A stretch of 7,303 nucleotides of DNA from Oscillospiraceae bacterium (GTDB lineage Bacteria > Bacillota > Clostridia > Oscillospirales > Ruminococcaceae): contig DXNX01000124.1 in assembly GCA_019413245.1 (NCBI GenBank), positions 1 through 7,303 of the forward strand, given 5' to 3'. The stretch's first letter is position 1. Each line of letters opens with the position of its first letter. The translations under genes and the position numbers were made by a program. This document shows, piece after piece, positions 1-5,578 of this stretch. The notes beneath the pieces were generated by a model. The model searched no databases. It was not told the origin of the DNA and was given only the letters and a program-made list of their open reading frames with translations.

Positions 1-105
1 GGGCTGGTTCTCGAAACCACGGCTGGCGTAGAACTCCTGCTCGCCGGCGGTCCAGACGAACTCTTTGCCGCAATCCTTGCATACCAAAGTCTTGTCTTCG
101 AACAT
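1..105 (-). CDS. Zinc-ribbon domain protein, N-terminal 35 residues (partial)
   Basis: Reading leftward from the ATG at 103-105, 35 codons run open to the window edge, so the C-terminus is missing. The translation begins MFEDKTLVCKDCGKEFVWTA and continues with GEQEFYASRGFENQP. The CxxC pair (Cys9, Cys12) followed by GKEF, TAGEQEFY and GFxNxP is the pattern of the small 'probable zinc-ribbon' family (Pfam zf-trcl type). The second Cys pair that would complete the zinc site should lie beyond position 1. A good ribosome binding site (AGGAG on the minus strand, within 114-120) sits 9-10 bases before the ATG. Members are usually short proteins of unknown cellular role, so no function beyond zinc binding is claimed. 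It lies 153 bases downstream of the sigma factor gene on the same strand and could share its transcript. Confidence 0.8.
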   Translation of the reverse strand, partial: MFEDKTLVCKDCGKEFVWTAGEQEFYASRGFENQP

Positions 106-258
106 AATGGGTATCTCCTCTTAAAAATATTTGCCCGCGGAAGATTTCAACCAACGCCTGCTTGGTAAGGACCAAAGGAAGAACTGATTGCTAAGCTACT
201 TGGGGCAGGTTACTATATGACCAAGACGGCAAGGGACCGTCCAAGTCCAAAAAGGTGG
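106..258 (-). other. Intergenic region between sigma factor and zinc-ribbon genes
   Basis: Holds the ribosome binding site of the zinc-ribbon gene (114-120). On the minus strand a TATAGT hexamer (near 211-216) could be a -10, but no good -35 stands 16-18 bases upstream. Two small inverted repeats are present: GACGG/CCGTC near 223-240 and TTGGT/ACCAA near 160-175. Neither is followed by a T-run, so no terminator is called. The zinc-ribbon gene may be read through from the sigma gene. Confidence 0.35.
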
Positions 259-801
259 TCAGCGCGCGGCGCGCAGTTTGCGGCGTGCCCGGGCCAGAGC
301 GTTTTCCACCGCCCGGGGCGTGCGGTCCAGTGCTTTGGCAGCTTCGGCGGGCGAAAGTCCGTCCAGGCTGGCCAGCAGTGCGGCCCGTTCCAGGGGGGAA
401 AGCAGGGTGTCGATCTGCGTCAGTACATCGGTGCGGTTCTCACTGGCGATGGCCAGTTCTTCCGGACCGGGCGCAGCTTCGTCCTCCGGCAGCGGCACGC
501 TGTCATTCAGCGGCGCGTGCTTTTTGCGGGTGGCGGCGCGGTAGGCGTCGCGCTGGGCATTGACAATGCAGTTGGCGGCATACGACGCAAACGGCACCCC
601 GCGTGAAGGATCATACCCTCGTACCGCACCGAACAGACCGATGAGCCCTTCCTGCACGGCATCGTCAAAATCCAGGCCCGGGGCCTGGGTCGACCAGGCG
701 CCCTTGCGGATGACGGGCATCATGCGGGCGATCAGCGCCGCCAGAGCGGCTTCATCCCCATTGGCGGCGCGCTGCAACATTTCTTCACTGATTTGCTGCA
801 T
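259..801 (-). CDS. SigH-like RNA polymerase sigma-70 family factor
   Basis: Encodes 180 residues starting MQQISEEMLQ. Region 2 is clear: DFDDAVQEGLIGLFGAV (about 44-60), YDPSRGVPFASYAA, then a basic stretch ending ATRKKHAPLN (about 90-99). The ATRxKHxPLN segment is the hallmark of the Spo0H/SigH branch. After an acidic linker (about 100-128) comes region 4, with LSPLERAALLASLDGLS and a helix-turn-helix near 150-176. There is no region 1.1 and no clear region 3, as in SigH and ECF-size factors. The product would direct RNA polymerase to an alternative promoter set. The reading frame is open up to 873, but the start at 801 is preferred: it has AAAGGAG 6-7 bases upstream, and the consensus promoter at 841-869 would start transcripts near 834, inside any longer version. 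SigH drives early sporulation and competence in Bacillus; the role here is unknown. Confidence 0.88.
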   Translation of the reverse strand: MQQISEEMLQRAANGDEAALAALIARMMPVIRKGAWSTQAPGLDFDDAVQEGLIGLFGAVRGYDPSRGVPFASYAANCIVNAQRDAYRAATRKKHAPLNDSVPLPEDEAAPGPEELAIASENRTDVLTQIDTLLSPLERAALLASLDGLSPAEAAKALDRTPRAVENALARARRKLRAAR

Positions 802-840
802 AGACGGCTCCTTTGGGACACTGCGGATACGGTAGTTCCC

Positions 841-869
841 ATTGTAGCGGGTGCGTCCGCGTTTGTCAA
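841..869 (-). promoter_or_regulatory. SigA-type promoter for the sigma factor gene
   Basis: On the minus strand TTGACA (864-869) is followed by a 17-base spacer and TACAAT (841-846). The -35 is a perfect match and the -10 a 5/6 match. Transcription would start near 834, giving a 5' leader of about 33 nt before the ATG at 801. The promoter lies between the small OadG-like gene and the sigma gene, so the sigma factor can be expressed apart from the upstream sodium-pump genes. Confidence 0.85.
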
Positions 870-912
870 TCATTTTCTGCCGGATAATGCCGCAGGCAAG
901 GGCTTTTTCGCA

Positions 913-1044
913 TCAATTATTACGCCCGGTGAAGTAGTTCAGCAGCTCCACAGCCAGAATGATGACCACCGTCACCACAAAGACGCCGGCCCAGCCCATG
1001 CCGGCCTTGGGCAGGACTTCCAGCAGATTCTGAAGATTCAGCAT
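913..1044 (-). CDS. OadG-related small membrane subunit
   Basis: A 43-residue reading frame (44 codons with stop) beginning MLNLQNLLEVLPKAGMGWAG. It has one hydrophobic segment at about 17-37 (GWAGVFVVTVVIILAVELLN) and a short polar tail ending TGRNN. AAGGAG lies 7 bases upstream of the ATG. It sits 33 bases downstream of the decarboxylase beta subunit on the same strand. Single-span proteins of 40-45 residues with an MGxxGxF motif are known next to oadB/gcdB genes as OadG-related small transporter subunits. Classical OadG anchors the alpha subunit to the membrane beta subunit through its helix and binds it with a C-terminal domain. This protein keeps only the helix, so it probably stabilises the beta subunit in the membrane. 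The assignment rests on gene position and pattern. Confidence 0.78.
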   Translation of the reverse strand: MLNLQNLLEVLPKAGMGWAGVFVVTVVIILAVELLNYFTGRNN

Positions 1045-1077
1045 GGTGTATACTCCTTATATTATAGTCAGATGAAA

Positions 1078-2199
1078 TCAGGCAAACAGGGTCAGGATCA
1101 TGCCGCCGGCAATGACCGAGGCGATCTGGCCGGACACGTTGACGCCCACGGCGTGCATGAGCAGGAAGTTCTGGTTGTCCTCCTGCAGGCCCATCTTGTT
1201 GATGACACGGGCCGACATGGGGAAGGCAGAGATGCCCGCCGCACCGATCATGGGGTTGATCTTGGTCTTGGCAAAGATGTTGTAGATCTTGGCCACCAGA
1301 ACACCGCCCACGGTGTCGAAGACAAAGGCCACCAGGCCCAGGGCCAGGATCATCAGGGTCTGCACGGTCAGGAAGCTGGACGCCTGCATCTTGGTGGAAA
1401 CGGTCAGGCCCAGCAGCAGGGTGATGAGGTTGGCCAGGTCCTTCTGGGCGGTCTCAGACAGGCCGTCCAGCACGCCGCACTCCCGGACCAGGTTGCCGAA
1501 CATCAGGAAACCGATCAGGGCCACGCTGCGGGGAGCCACCAGGCCGGCGATGATGGTGATGATGATGGGGAACAGGATCTTGGTGGTTTTGGACACCTTG
1601 CGGTCCGCATAGGTCATGCGGATGCGGCGCTCAGACTTGGTGGTGACGGCACGGATAACGGTGGGCTGGATGATGGGCACCAGTGCCATGTAGGAGTAGG
1701 CCACCACCACGATGGCGCCCAGGTAGTTGGACTGGAAGAAGTTGGCCACAAAGATGGAAGTGGGTCCGTCAGCCGCGCCGATGATAGCGATGGAGGCGGC
1801 GTCCTTGATGTCAAAGCCTAACAGGGTGGCCACACACAGGGTGAAGAAAATGCCGAACTGTGCCGCCGCGCCGAAGATCATCAGCTTGGGGTTGGACAGC
1901 AGCGGCGTGAAGTCGATCATGGCGCCGATACCCACAAACAGCAGCAGCGGGAACAGCTCATTGGCGATACCGGAATCAAACAGCACGTCGATGGGACCCA
2001 GTTCTGTGACGCCGTCAATGACCTGGGTGACCGCACCGGACAGCGGCAGGTTGACCAGAATGGCGCCGAAACCCATGGGCAGCAGCAGCGAAGGTTCCAT
2101 CTGTTTTTTGATTGCGAGCCAGATCAGCAGCCCACCGATGATCCACATGACCACCTGCTGCCACTGCAGGTTCAGAACATTGCCGAAAAGTGCCTCCAT
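1078..2199 (-). CDS. oadB: Na+-translocating decarboxylase, beta subunit
   Basis: Encodes 373 residues, the full length for the OadB/MmdB/GcdB family. This membrane subunit uses decarboxylation of a carboxybiotin, charged by a separate alpha subunit, to pump Na+ out of the cell. The protein is hydrophobic with many membrane segments. Conserved stretches include LLFVGIGAMIDFTPL (about 86-100), GAADGPTSIFVANFF (about 141-155) and HAVGVNVSGQIASVIAGG (about 349-366). Asp144 in GAADGPT matches the essential membrane Asp of Klebsiella OadB (Asp203), and Asn354 lies in the second conserved polar segment. The ribosome binding site AGGGAGG lies about 11 bases before the ATG. No carboxyltransferase or biotin carrier is in the window, so the substrate (oxaloacetate, methylmalonyl-CoA or glutaconyl-CoA) cannot be decided; the symbol is generic. 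It is transcribed from 2244-2272 together with the 43-residue partner. Confidence 0.93.
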   Translation of the reverse strand: MEALFGNVLNLQWQQVVMWIIGGLLIWLAIKKQMEPSLLLPMGFGAILVNLPLSGAVTQVIDGVTELGPIDVLFDSGIANELFPLLLFVGIGAMIDFTPLLSNPKLMIFGAAAQFGIFFTLCVATLLGFDIKDAASIAIIGAADGPTSIFVANFFQSNYLGAIVVVAYSYMALVPIIQPTVIRAVTTKSERRIRMTYADRKVSKTTKILFPIIITIIAGLVAPRSVALIGFLMFGNLVRECGVLDGLSETAQKDLANLITLLLGLTVSTKMQASSFLTVQTLMILALGLVAFVFDTVGGVLVAKIYNIFAKTKINPMIGAAGISAFPMSARVINKMGLQEDNQNFLLMHAVGVNVSGQIASVIAGGMILTLFA

Positions 2200-2243
2200 A
2201 GCGAGACAAACCTCCCTTTTAACATTTATTCACTTTATGTTCC

Positions 2244-2272
2244 ATTATGGGGGACATTTGATGCGGTGTCAA
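2244..2272 (-). promoter_or_regulatory. SigA-type promoter for the oadB unit
   Basis: On the minus strand TTGACA (2267-2272), a 17-base spacer and CATAAT (2244-2249). The expected start of transcription is near 2237, leaving a leader of about 37 nt before the oadB ATG at 2199. It is divergent from the yerC promoter, whose -35 begins 80 bases away. Confidence 0.8.
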
Positions 2273-2351
2273 GGGCGCTCCGGGGGTTTTATCCGTTTTT
2301 TTGCCGCCCGGGCGCGCAGTTGTAAAAGCCACGGTTCACCGCTTTAACGCC

Positions 2352-2380
2352 TTGACTTGCCATGGTGAAATTGCTACAAT
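2352..2380 (+). promoter_or_regulatory. SigA-type promoter for the yerC-galM unit
   Basis: TTGACT (2352-2357), a 17-base spacer and TACAAT (2375-2380). Transcription should start near 2387, giving a 5' leader of about 95 nt. The leader begins inside an imperfect inverted repeat (2384-2414) that could form a hairpin or act as an operator. It is AT-rich after 2395 and ends with the AAAGGAG ribosome binding site of yerC at 2468-2474. Confidence 0.82.
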
Positions 2381-2481
2381 GATAGCGGTGAGCCTTTTGA
2401 ATTTTGGGCACGCTTAACAATTTTGATGCTTTTGTTGAATTTTTACCGCAGAAGCGTCCGTATCAGTAAAGGAGAACGCCC

Positions 2482-2832
2482 ATGCGCGTTGCAAACCCCA
2501 ACGGCTCCCCCGAACAGGCACGCAGCACCGCTTTGTATGAAGCCATCCTGCGGCTGGACAATCTGGAGGAGTGCATCCGTTTTTTTGACGATCTGTGTGC
2601 CGTGACCGAGCTGCGCACCCTGGAACAGCGTTATGATGTGGCCAGCTGCCTTTTGCAGGGCAAGGTATACAGTGAGATCCGCCGGGAGACCGGCGCTTCC
2701 AGCGCCACCGTTTCCCGCGTGAACCGCATGCTGAACTACGGCACCGGCAGTGTGGCCGCCAGCGTGCGTTATGACCTGGAACATGCGGTCCCCTCCCCTG
2801 ACGGGCCGGAAGCCGCGAAGCCCGAAGAATAA
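2482..2832 (+). CDS. yerC: YerC/YecD family TrpR-like DNA-binding protein
   Basis: Encodes 116 residues. The core, about 17-88, matches the YerC/YecD family of Firmicutes, which shares its fold with the tryptophan repressor TrpR. Recognisable parts are LEECIRFFDDLCAVTELRTL (29-48), QRYDVASCLLQGKVYSEI (49-66), and the helix-turn-helix ETGASSATVSRVNRMLNYG (69-87). The tail after about 100 is acidic and Pro-rich and probably disordered. AAAGGAG lies 7 bases before the ATG. The stop codon at 2830-2832 runs into the ribosome binding site of galM, so the two genes form a tight operon. The family probably represses transcription, but its ligand and targets are not established. The dimer contacts and operator cannot be read from the sequence. 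Confidence 0.9.
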   Translation: MRVANPNGSPEQARSTALYEAILRLDNLEECIRFFDDLCAVTELRTLEQRYDVASCLLQGKVYSEIRRETGASSATVSRVNRMLNYGTGSVAASVRYDLEHAVPSPDGPEAAKPEE

Positions 2833-2848
2833 AAGGAGGTCTCTGACC

Positions 2849-3898
2849 ATGAGCGTACATATCCAAGATTTCGGCCATACCAGTGACGGCACTCCCATCA
2901 AGGTAGCCGTACTGAACAACGGCATCATCGAAGCCCACATTCTCAGCTACGCAGGCGCCCTGCAAAAGCTCATCGTGCGCGACCGCAAAGGTAACCCGGT
3001 GGACGTGGTGCTGGGGTTTGACGATGTGGCCGGCTACGAGAAAAACACCTGCTATCTGGGTGCCGTGGTGGGCCGTTATGCCAACCGTATCGGCGGCGCC
3101 CGTTTCTTCCTGAACGCGGAGGAGTACCATGTGACGGTGAACGACCACGGCAACTGCCTGCACAGCGGCGAGCACGGGTTCCATCACACCGTGTTTGACA
3201 TGGAGCTTTCCAACAGCGGCGACGACGGTGTGCTGCTGCGTGCCGTCAGCCCCGACGGCACCGATGGGTTCCCGGGCACCGTCACCCTGGAAGTGGAGTA
3301 CAGTCTGGTGGGCAGCGGCCTGATGATCCAGTACAGCGCCACCACCGATGCCCCCACCGTGATGAACGTCACCAACCACAGCTATTTCAACCTCAACGGC
3401 CATAATTCCGGCACCGTGCTGGGGCATCGCCTGCAGATGGATGCTCCCTCCTTCCTGGAGACTGACGAGAATCTGATCCCCACCGGCAAGCTGATCCCCA
3501 CCGCCGGCACCCCCATGGATTTCAGCGAGGAGAAGACCATCGGCCGTGACATCGAAGCCGATTATCCGGCTCTGAAGCTGGGCGGCGGCTACGACCATTG
3601 CTTCGTCATTGCGGACAGCGGCCTGCGCCATGTGGCCTGGCTGACCGGTCCCCAGACCGGCATCCGCATGGAGACCCTGACCACCCTGCCCGGTGTGCAG
3701 CTGTATTCCGCCAACGGTCTGGCCCTGGATATGCCCGGCAAGGGCGGCGCCGAATACCATGTTCGGGAGGCTGTCTGCCTGGAGACCCAGGATTTCCCCG
3801 ACGCGCCCAACCACATGGAGTTCCCGGACACCACTGTGACCCCCAAGGCATCGTACAGCGCTACCACCCTGTATCGGTTTGATCTTGCCCCGCTGTAA
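2849..3898 (+). CDS. galM: Aldose 1-epimerase (mutarotase)
   Basis: Encodes 349 residues, the usual length for GalM. It interconverts the alpha and beta anomers of galactose and other aldoses, feeding the Leloir pathway in the cytoplasm. Family landmarks are all present: GAVVGRYANRIGGARF (71-86) with the substrate-binding Arg80, DHGNCLHSGEHGF (99-111) with His105, VTNHSYFNLNG (174-184) with the catalytic acid His177, GYDHCFV (247-253) with Asp249, VQLYSANGL (283-291) and CLETQDFPDAPNH (310-322) with the catalytic base Glu312. The ATG at 2849 has a very strong AAAAGGAGGT 8 bases upstream. The frame is open further upstream, but that part lies inside yerC. The gene follows yerC by 16 bases and ends at a strong terminator. 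No galK, galT or sugar transporter is in the window. Confidence 0.96.
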   Translation: MSVHIQDFGHTSDGTPIKVAVLNNGIIEAHILSYAGALQKLIVRDRKGNPVDVVLGFDDVAGYEKNTCYLGAVVGRYANRIGGARFFLNAEEYHVTVNDHGNCLHSGEHGFHHTVFDMELSNSGDDGVLLRAVSPDGTDGFPGTVTLEVEYSLVGSGLMIQYSATTDAPTVMNVTNHSYFNLNGHNSGTVLGHRLQMDAPSFLETDENLIPTGKLIPTAGTPMDFSEEKTIGRDIEADYPALKLGGGYDHCFVIADSGLRHVAWLTGPQTGIRMETLTTLPGVQLYSANGLALDMPGKGGAEYHVREAVCLETQDFPDAPNHMEFPDTTVTPKASYSATTLYRFDLAPL

Positions 3899-3911
3899 AT
3901 TTCAACAAGCC

Positions 3912-3952
3912 AAAAGCGCCCGGTCTGTCGGATGACAGACCGGGCGCTTTTT
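3912..3952 (+). terminator. Intrinsic terminator after galM
   Basis: A perfect 18-bp stem (3912-3929 with 3934-3951) closed by a 4-base GGAT loop. The lower stem is A4/T4 and a T-run continues to 3952. It starts 13 bases after the galM stop and lies 14 bases before the end of the convergent mgtE gene. The A-rich left base gives a short T-run on the other strand too, so it may stop mgtE transcripts as well. Confidence 0.93.
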
Positions 3953-3965
3953 ATGTATCGCACTG

Positions 3966-5327
3966 TTACAAATGCAGGATCAGGCGGGCAAAGTTGAAGT
4001 AGATGAGCAGGGTGGTGGTATCGACAATGGTGGTGATCAGCGGCGAGGCCATGACCGCCGGGTCGATGCCGATCTTGCTGGCCGCCAGGGGCAGTGCGCC
4101 GCCGATGAGCTGGGACAGCAGCACCGTGCACACCAGGGTCAGGCTGACCACCAGCGCCACCCCCAGGCCCACACGGTCAAACAGGGACAGCTTGATGATG
4201 TTGCAGATGGCCAGGGTGCCACCGCACAGCAGTGCGACCCGCATCTCCCGCCAGAGGATGCGGGGCAGGTCCCGGGGACGGATGTCCCCCACCGCCACAC
4301 CGCGGATGATGGTGGAGGTACTCTGGCTGCCCGCATTGCCGCCGGCGTCGGTCAGCATGGGGATGTAGGCGGTGAGCACCGTCACGGCAGCCAGGGCATT
4401 CTCATACCCGCGGATGACCAGGCTGGAGAAGGTGGCACTGAGCATGAGGAAAAGCAGCCACGGGGTACGGCTCTTGTACAGTTCCCACAGGCTCATACGG
4501 AAATAGGGCTTGTCGGTGGGCGACATGGCGTTCATCTTGGCGAAGTCCTCGCTGGCTTCGTCCTGCAGGATGCTGATGGCGTCGTCCACGGTGACAATGC
4601 CCACCAGGCGCTTCTCATTGTCCACCACCGGAATGGCCAGAAAGCCGTATTTTTCAAACATCTGGGAGGTTTCTTCCCGGTCGGTGGAGGTATGGACGCT
4701 GATGACGCCCGGTTCCATGAGTTCCCGCACCGTGCGGTCCTCGTTCTTTTCCAGCACCAGGGTCCGCAGCGAGACCACCCCTTCCAGAGTACGGTCGGGG
4801 CCGGTGACATAGCAGTTGTTGATGGTCTCCTTGTCGAAGCCGTTCTGCCGGATGGCGTCCATGGCCTGGCGCACCGTCCAGTCCGGAGAAAGTTCCATGA
4901 ATTCCGGAGTCATGACACCGCCGGCGGAATCCTCCGGGTACTTGAGCAGTTCGTTGATCATCCGGCGGGTCTCGGGGCTGGCCTGGGCCAGAATACGCTT
5001 GACCACCCCGGCCGGCATCTCTTCCACCAGGTCGGCGGCGTCGTCGGCGCAGAGTTCTTCCACCACCACTTTCAGTTCCTTGTCGGACAGGCCTTCAATC
5101 AGGCTCTGCTGGGTCTCGGAGGTGAGCTCGGCAAAGATCTCGGCCGCCAGGTCCTTGGGACACAGGCGGTAGAGGACGGGAAGTTTTTCGGGGGGCAGAT
5201 CCTCAAACACGGCGGCCACATCGGGCGCCGGCAGGGTCTGGAGTACATCACGCAGGCTCTGATACTTTTTGGCATCATCCAGGTGAGCCAGCATGGTCTT
5301 GATGGTCTGGATCGTGGTATCAGACAT
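3966..5327 (-). CDS. mgtE: MgtE family magnesium transporter
   Basis: Encodes 453 residues from ATG 5325-5327, the normal MgtE length. Order of domains: a helical N domain (about 10-130) with VFEDLPPEKLPVLYRLCP and LCADDAADLVEEMP; tandem CBS domains (about 136-258), recognised by SAGGVMTPEFMEL, IPVVDNEKRLVGIVTVDDA; a connecting helix (about 270-288); and a five-helix membrane part (about 289-450). The pore signature YIPMLTDAGGNAGSQSTS (321-338) is intact, as is Asp436 in SPLITTIVDTTTLLIYF, matching the pore-lining Asp432 of Thermus MgtE. The protein forms a dimeric Mg2+ channel gated by Mg2+ binding to the N and CBS domains. The frame is open 33 codons further, but AAAGGAGG at 5337-5344 fits the chosen start. 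The gene is preceded by a long structured leader that may regulate it. Confidence 0.95.
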   Translation of the reverse strand: MSDTTIQTIKTMLAHLDDAKKYQSLRDVLQTLPAPDVAAVFEDLPPEKLPVLYRLCPKDLAAEIFAELTSETQQSLIEGLSDKELKVVVEELCADDAADLVEEMPAGVVKRILAQASPETRRMINELLKYPEDSAGGVMTPEFMELSPDWTVRQAMDAIRQNGFDKETINNCYVTGPDRTLEGVVSLRTLVLEKNEDRTVRELMEPGVISVHTSTDREETSQMFEKYGFLAIPVVDNEKRLVGIVTVDDAISILQDEASEDFAKMNAMSPTDKPYFRMSLWELYKSRTPWLLFLMLSATFSSLVIRGYENALAAVTVLTAYIPMLTDAGGNAGSQSTSTIIRGVAVGDIRPRDLPRILWREMRVALLCGGTLAICNIIKLSLFDRVGLGVALVVSLTLVCTVLLSQLIGGALPLAASKIGIDPAVMASPLITTIVDTTTLLIYFNFARLILHL

Positions 5328-5356
5328 AAAAAGCTGCCTCCTTTCGGCGGCAGCCT
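5328..5356 (-). terminator. Terminator-like, Shine-Dalgarno-masking hairpin before mgtE
   Basis: In the minus strand GGCUGCC-type left arm (5349-5354) pairs with GGCAGC (5333-5338) around a 10-nt loop, extendable by a G-U and an A-U pair, and five Ts follow (5328-5332) right before the ATG. The Shine-Dalgarno AAAGGAGG (5337-5344) lies in the loop and stem, so this fold could stop transcription or block translation initiation. With only six to eight pairs it would be a modest terminator. Function is inferred from shape alone. Confidence 0.4.
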
Positions 5357-5572
5357 GCTGTTCTGGGTTCTGGTTCAACACGCGCAATGCGCGGCCAAGC
5401 CCGGTGGGGCAAAGGTGCGCTTGCAAAACCGCACACTTGCCCCGCCGAACTTATCCAAAACGGCGGCTGCCAACGGGTATTCACATCGGTTCACAGGACT
5501 ACCGGGAAGTTCCATTCGCCAACCACCGTCCTTTCAAAAGTACAAAAAATCCTGGGCACAAGCTTTTTGTGC
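5328..5572 (-). promoter_or_regulatory. Structured 5' leader of mgtE, candidate riboswitch or attenuator
   Basis: About 245 nt lie between the predicted transcription start (near 5572) and the mgtE ATG. Seen in the minus-strand RNA: a compound hairpin of three helices, 8 bp (5445-5452 with 5397-5404, two G-U pairs), 7 bp (5437-5443 with 5406-5412) and 6 bp (5431-5436 with 5415-5420, one G-U pair), with a 10-nt loop; a small GCGC hairpin (5381-5393); and a terminator-like hairpin over the Shine-Dalgarno (5328-5356). A GGCAGCC segment (5465-5471) can pair with the left arm of that last hairpin, so two folds exclude each other. Many MgtE genes are controlled by the M-box magnesium riboswitch, but its conserved GGTGAGGCTCCT-type core is not visible here. 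The leader class is unidentified and the regulatory role is inferred. Confidence 0.5.
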
Positions 5573-5578
5573 ATCATA

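Noticed and set aside
106..258. tRNA or small RNA between the sigma and zinc-ribbon genes
   Set aside because: No cloverleaf, no GGTTCRANYC arm and no terminator could be found; only small inverted repeats are present.
802..873. 24-residue N-terminal extension of the sigma factor
   Set aside because: It overlaps the consensus promoter at 841-869, lacks a ribosome binding site, and the sigma region 2 begins normally from the start at 801.
875..912. Hairpin after the OadG-related gene as a terminator
   Set aside because: CTGCGG and CCGGCAG pair only with a bulge, and no T-run follows on the minus strand.
793..1821. Open frame of 342 codons on the + strand opposite oadB
   Set aside because: Antisense of oadB and its small partner; His/Gly/Asp/Gln-rich low-complexity translation, typical of a shadow frame.
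2414..3814. Open frame of 466 codons on the minus strand opposite yerC-galM
   Set aside because: Antisense of two clearly identified genes, with low-complexity Gly/His/Gln/Ala composition and no motif.
5328..5426. 33-residue N-terminal extension of MgtE
   Set aside because: The extension lies in the GC-rich structured leader, has no ribosome binding site, and the strong AAAGGAGG fits the ATG at 5325-5327.
5397..5452. Large hairpin considered as a terminator
   Set aside because: The stem is strong but is followed by GC-rich sequence, not a T-run, on either strand.
5328..5572. Classical M-box, cobalamin, yybP-ykoY or T-box element, or 6S RNA
   Set aside because: I looked for their conserved cores (M-box GGTGAGGCTCC, B12 box, TGGTACCGCG and others) and did not find them by eye. 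A diverged member cannot be excluded without a covariance search.
5491..5577. Possible 28-residue leader peptide at the start of the mgtE transcript (MMHKKLVPRIF...)
   Set aside because: There is no Shine-Dalgarno and the predicted transcript start falls inside its first codons, so it would have to be leaderless. It stays a remote possibility only.
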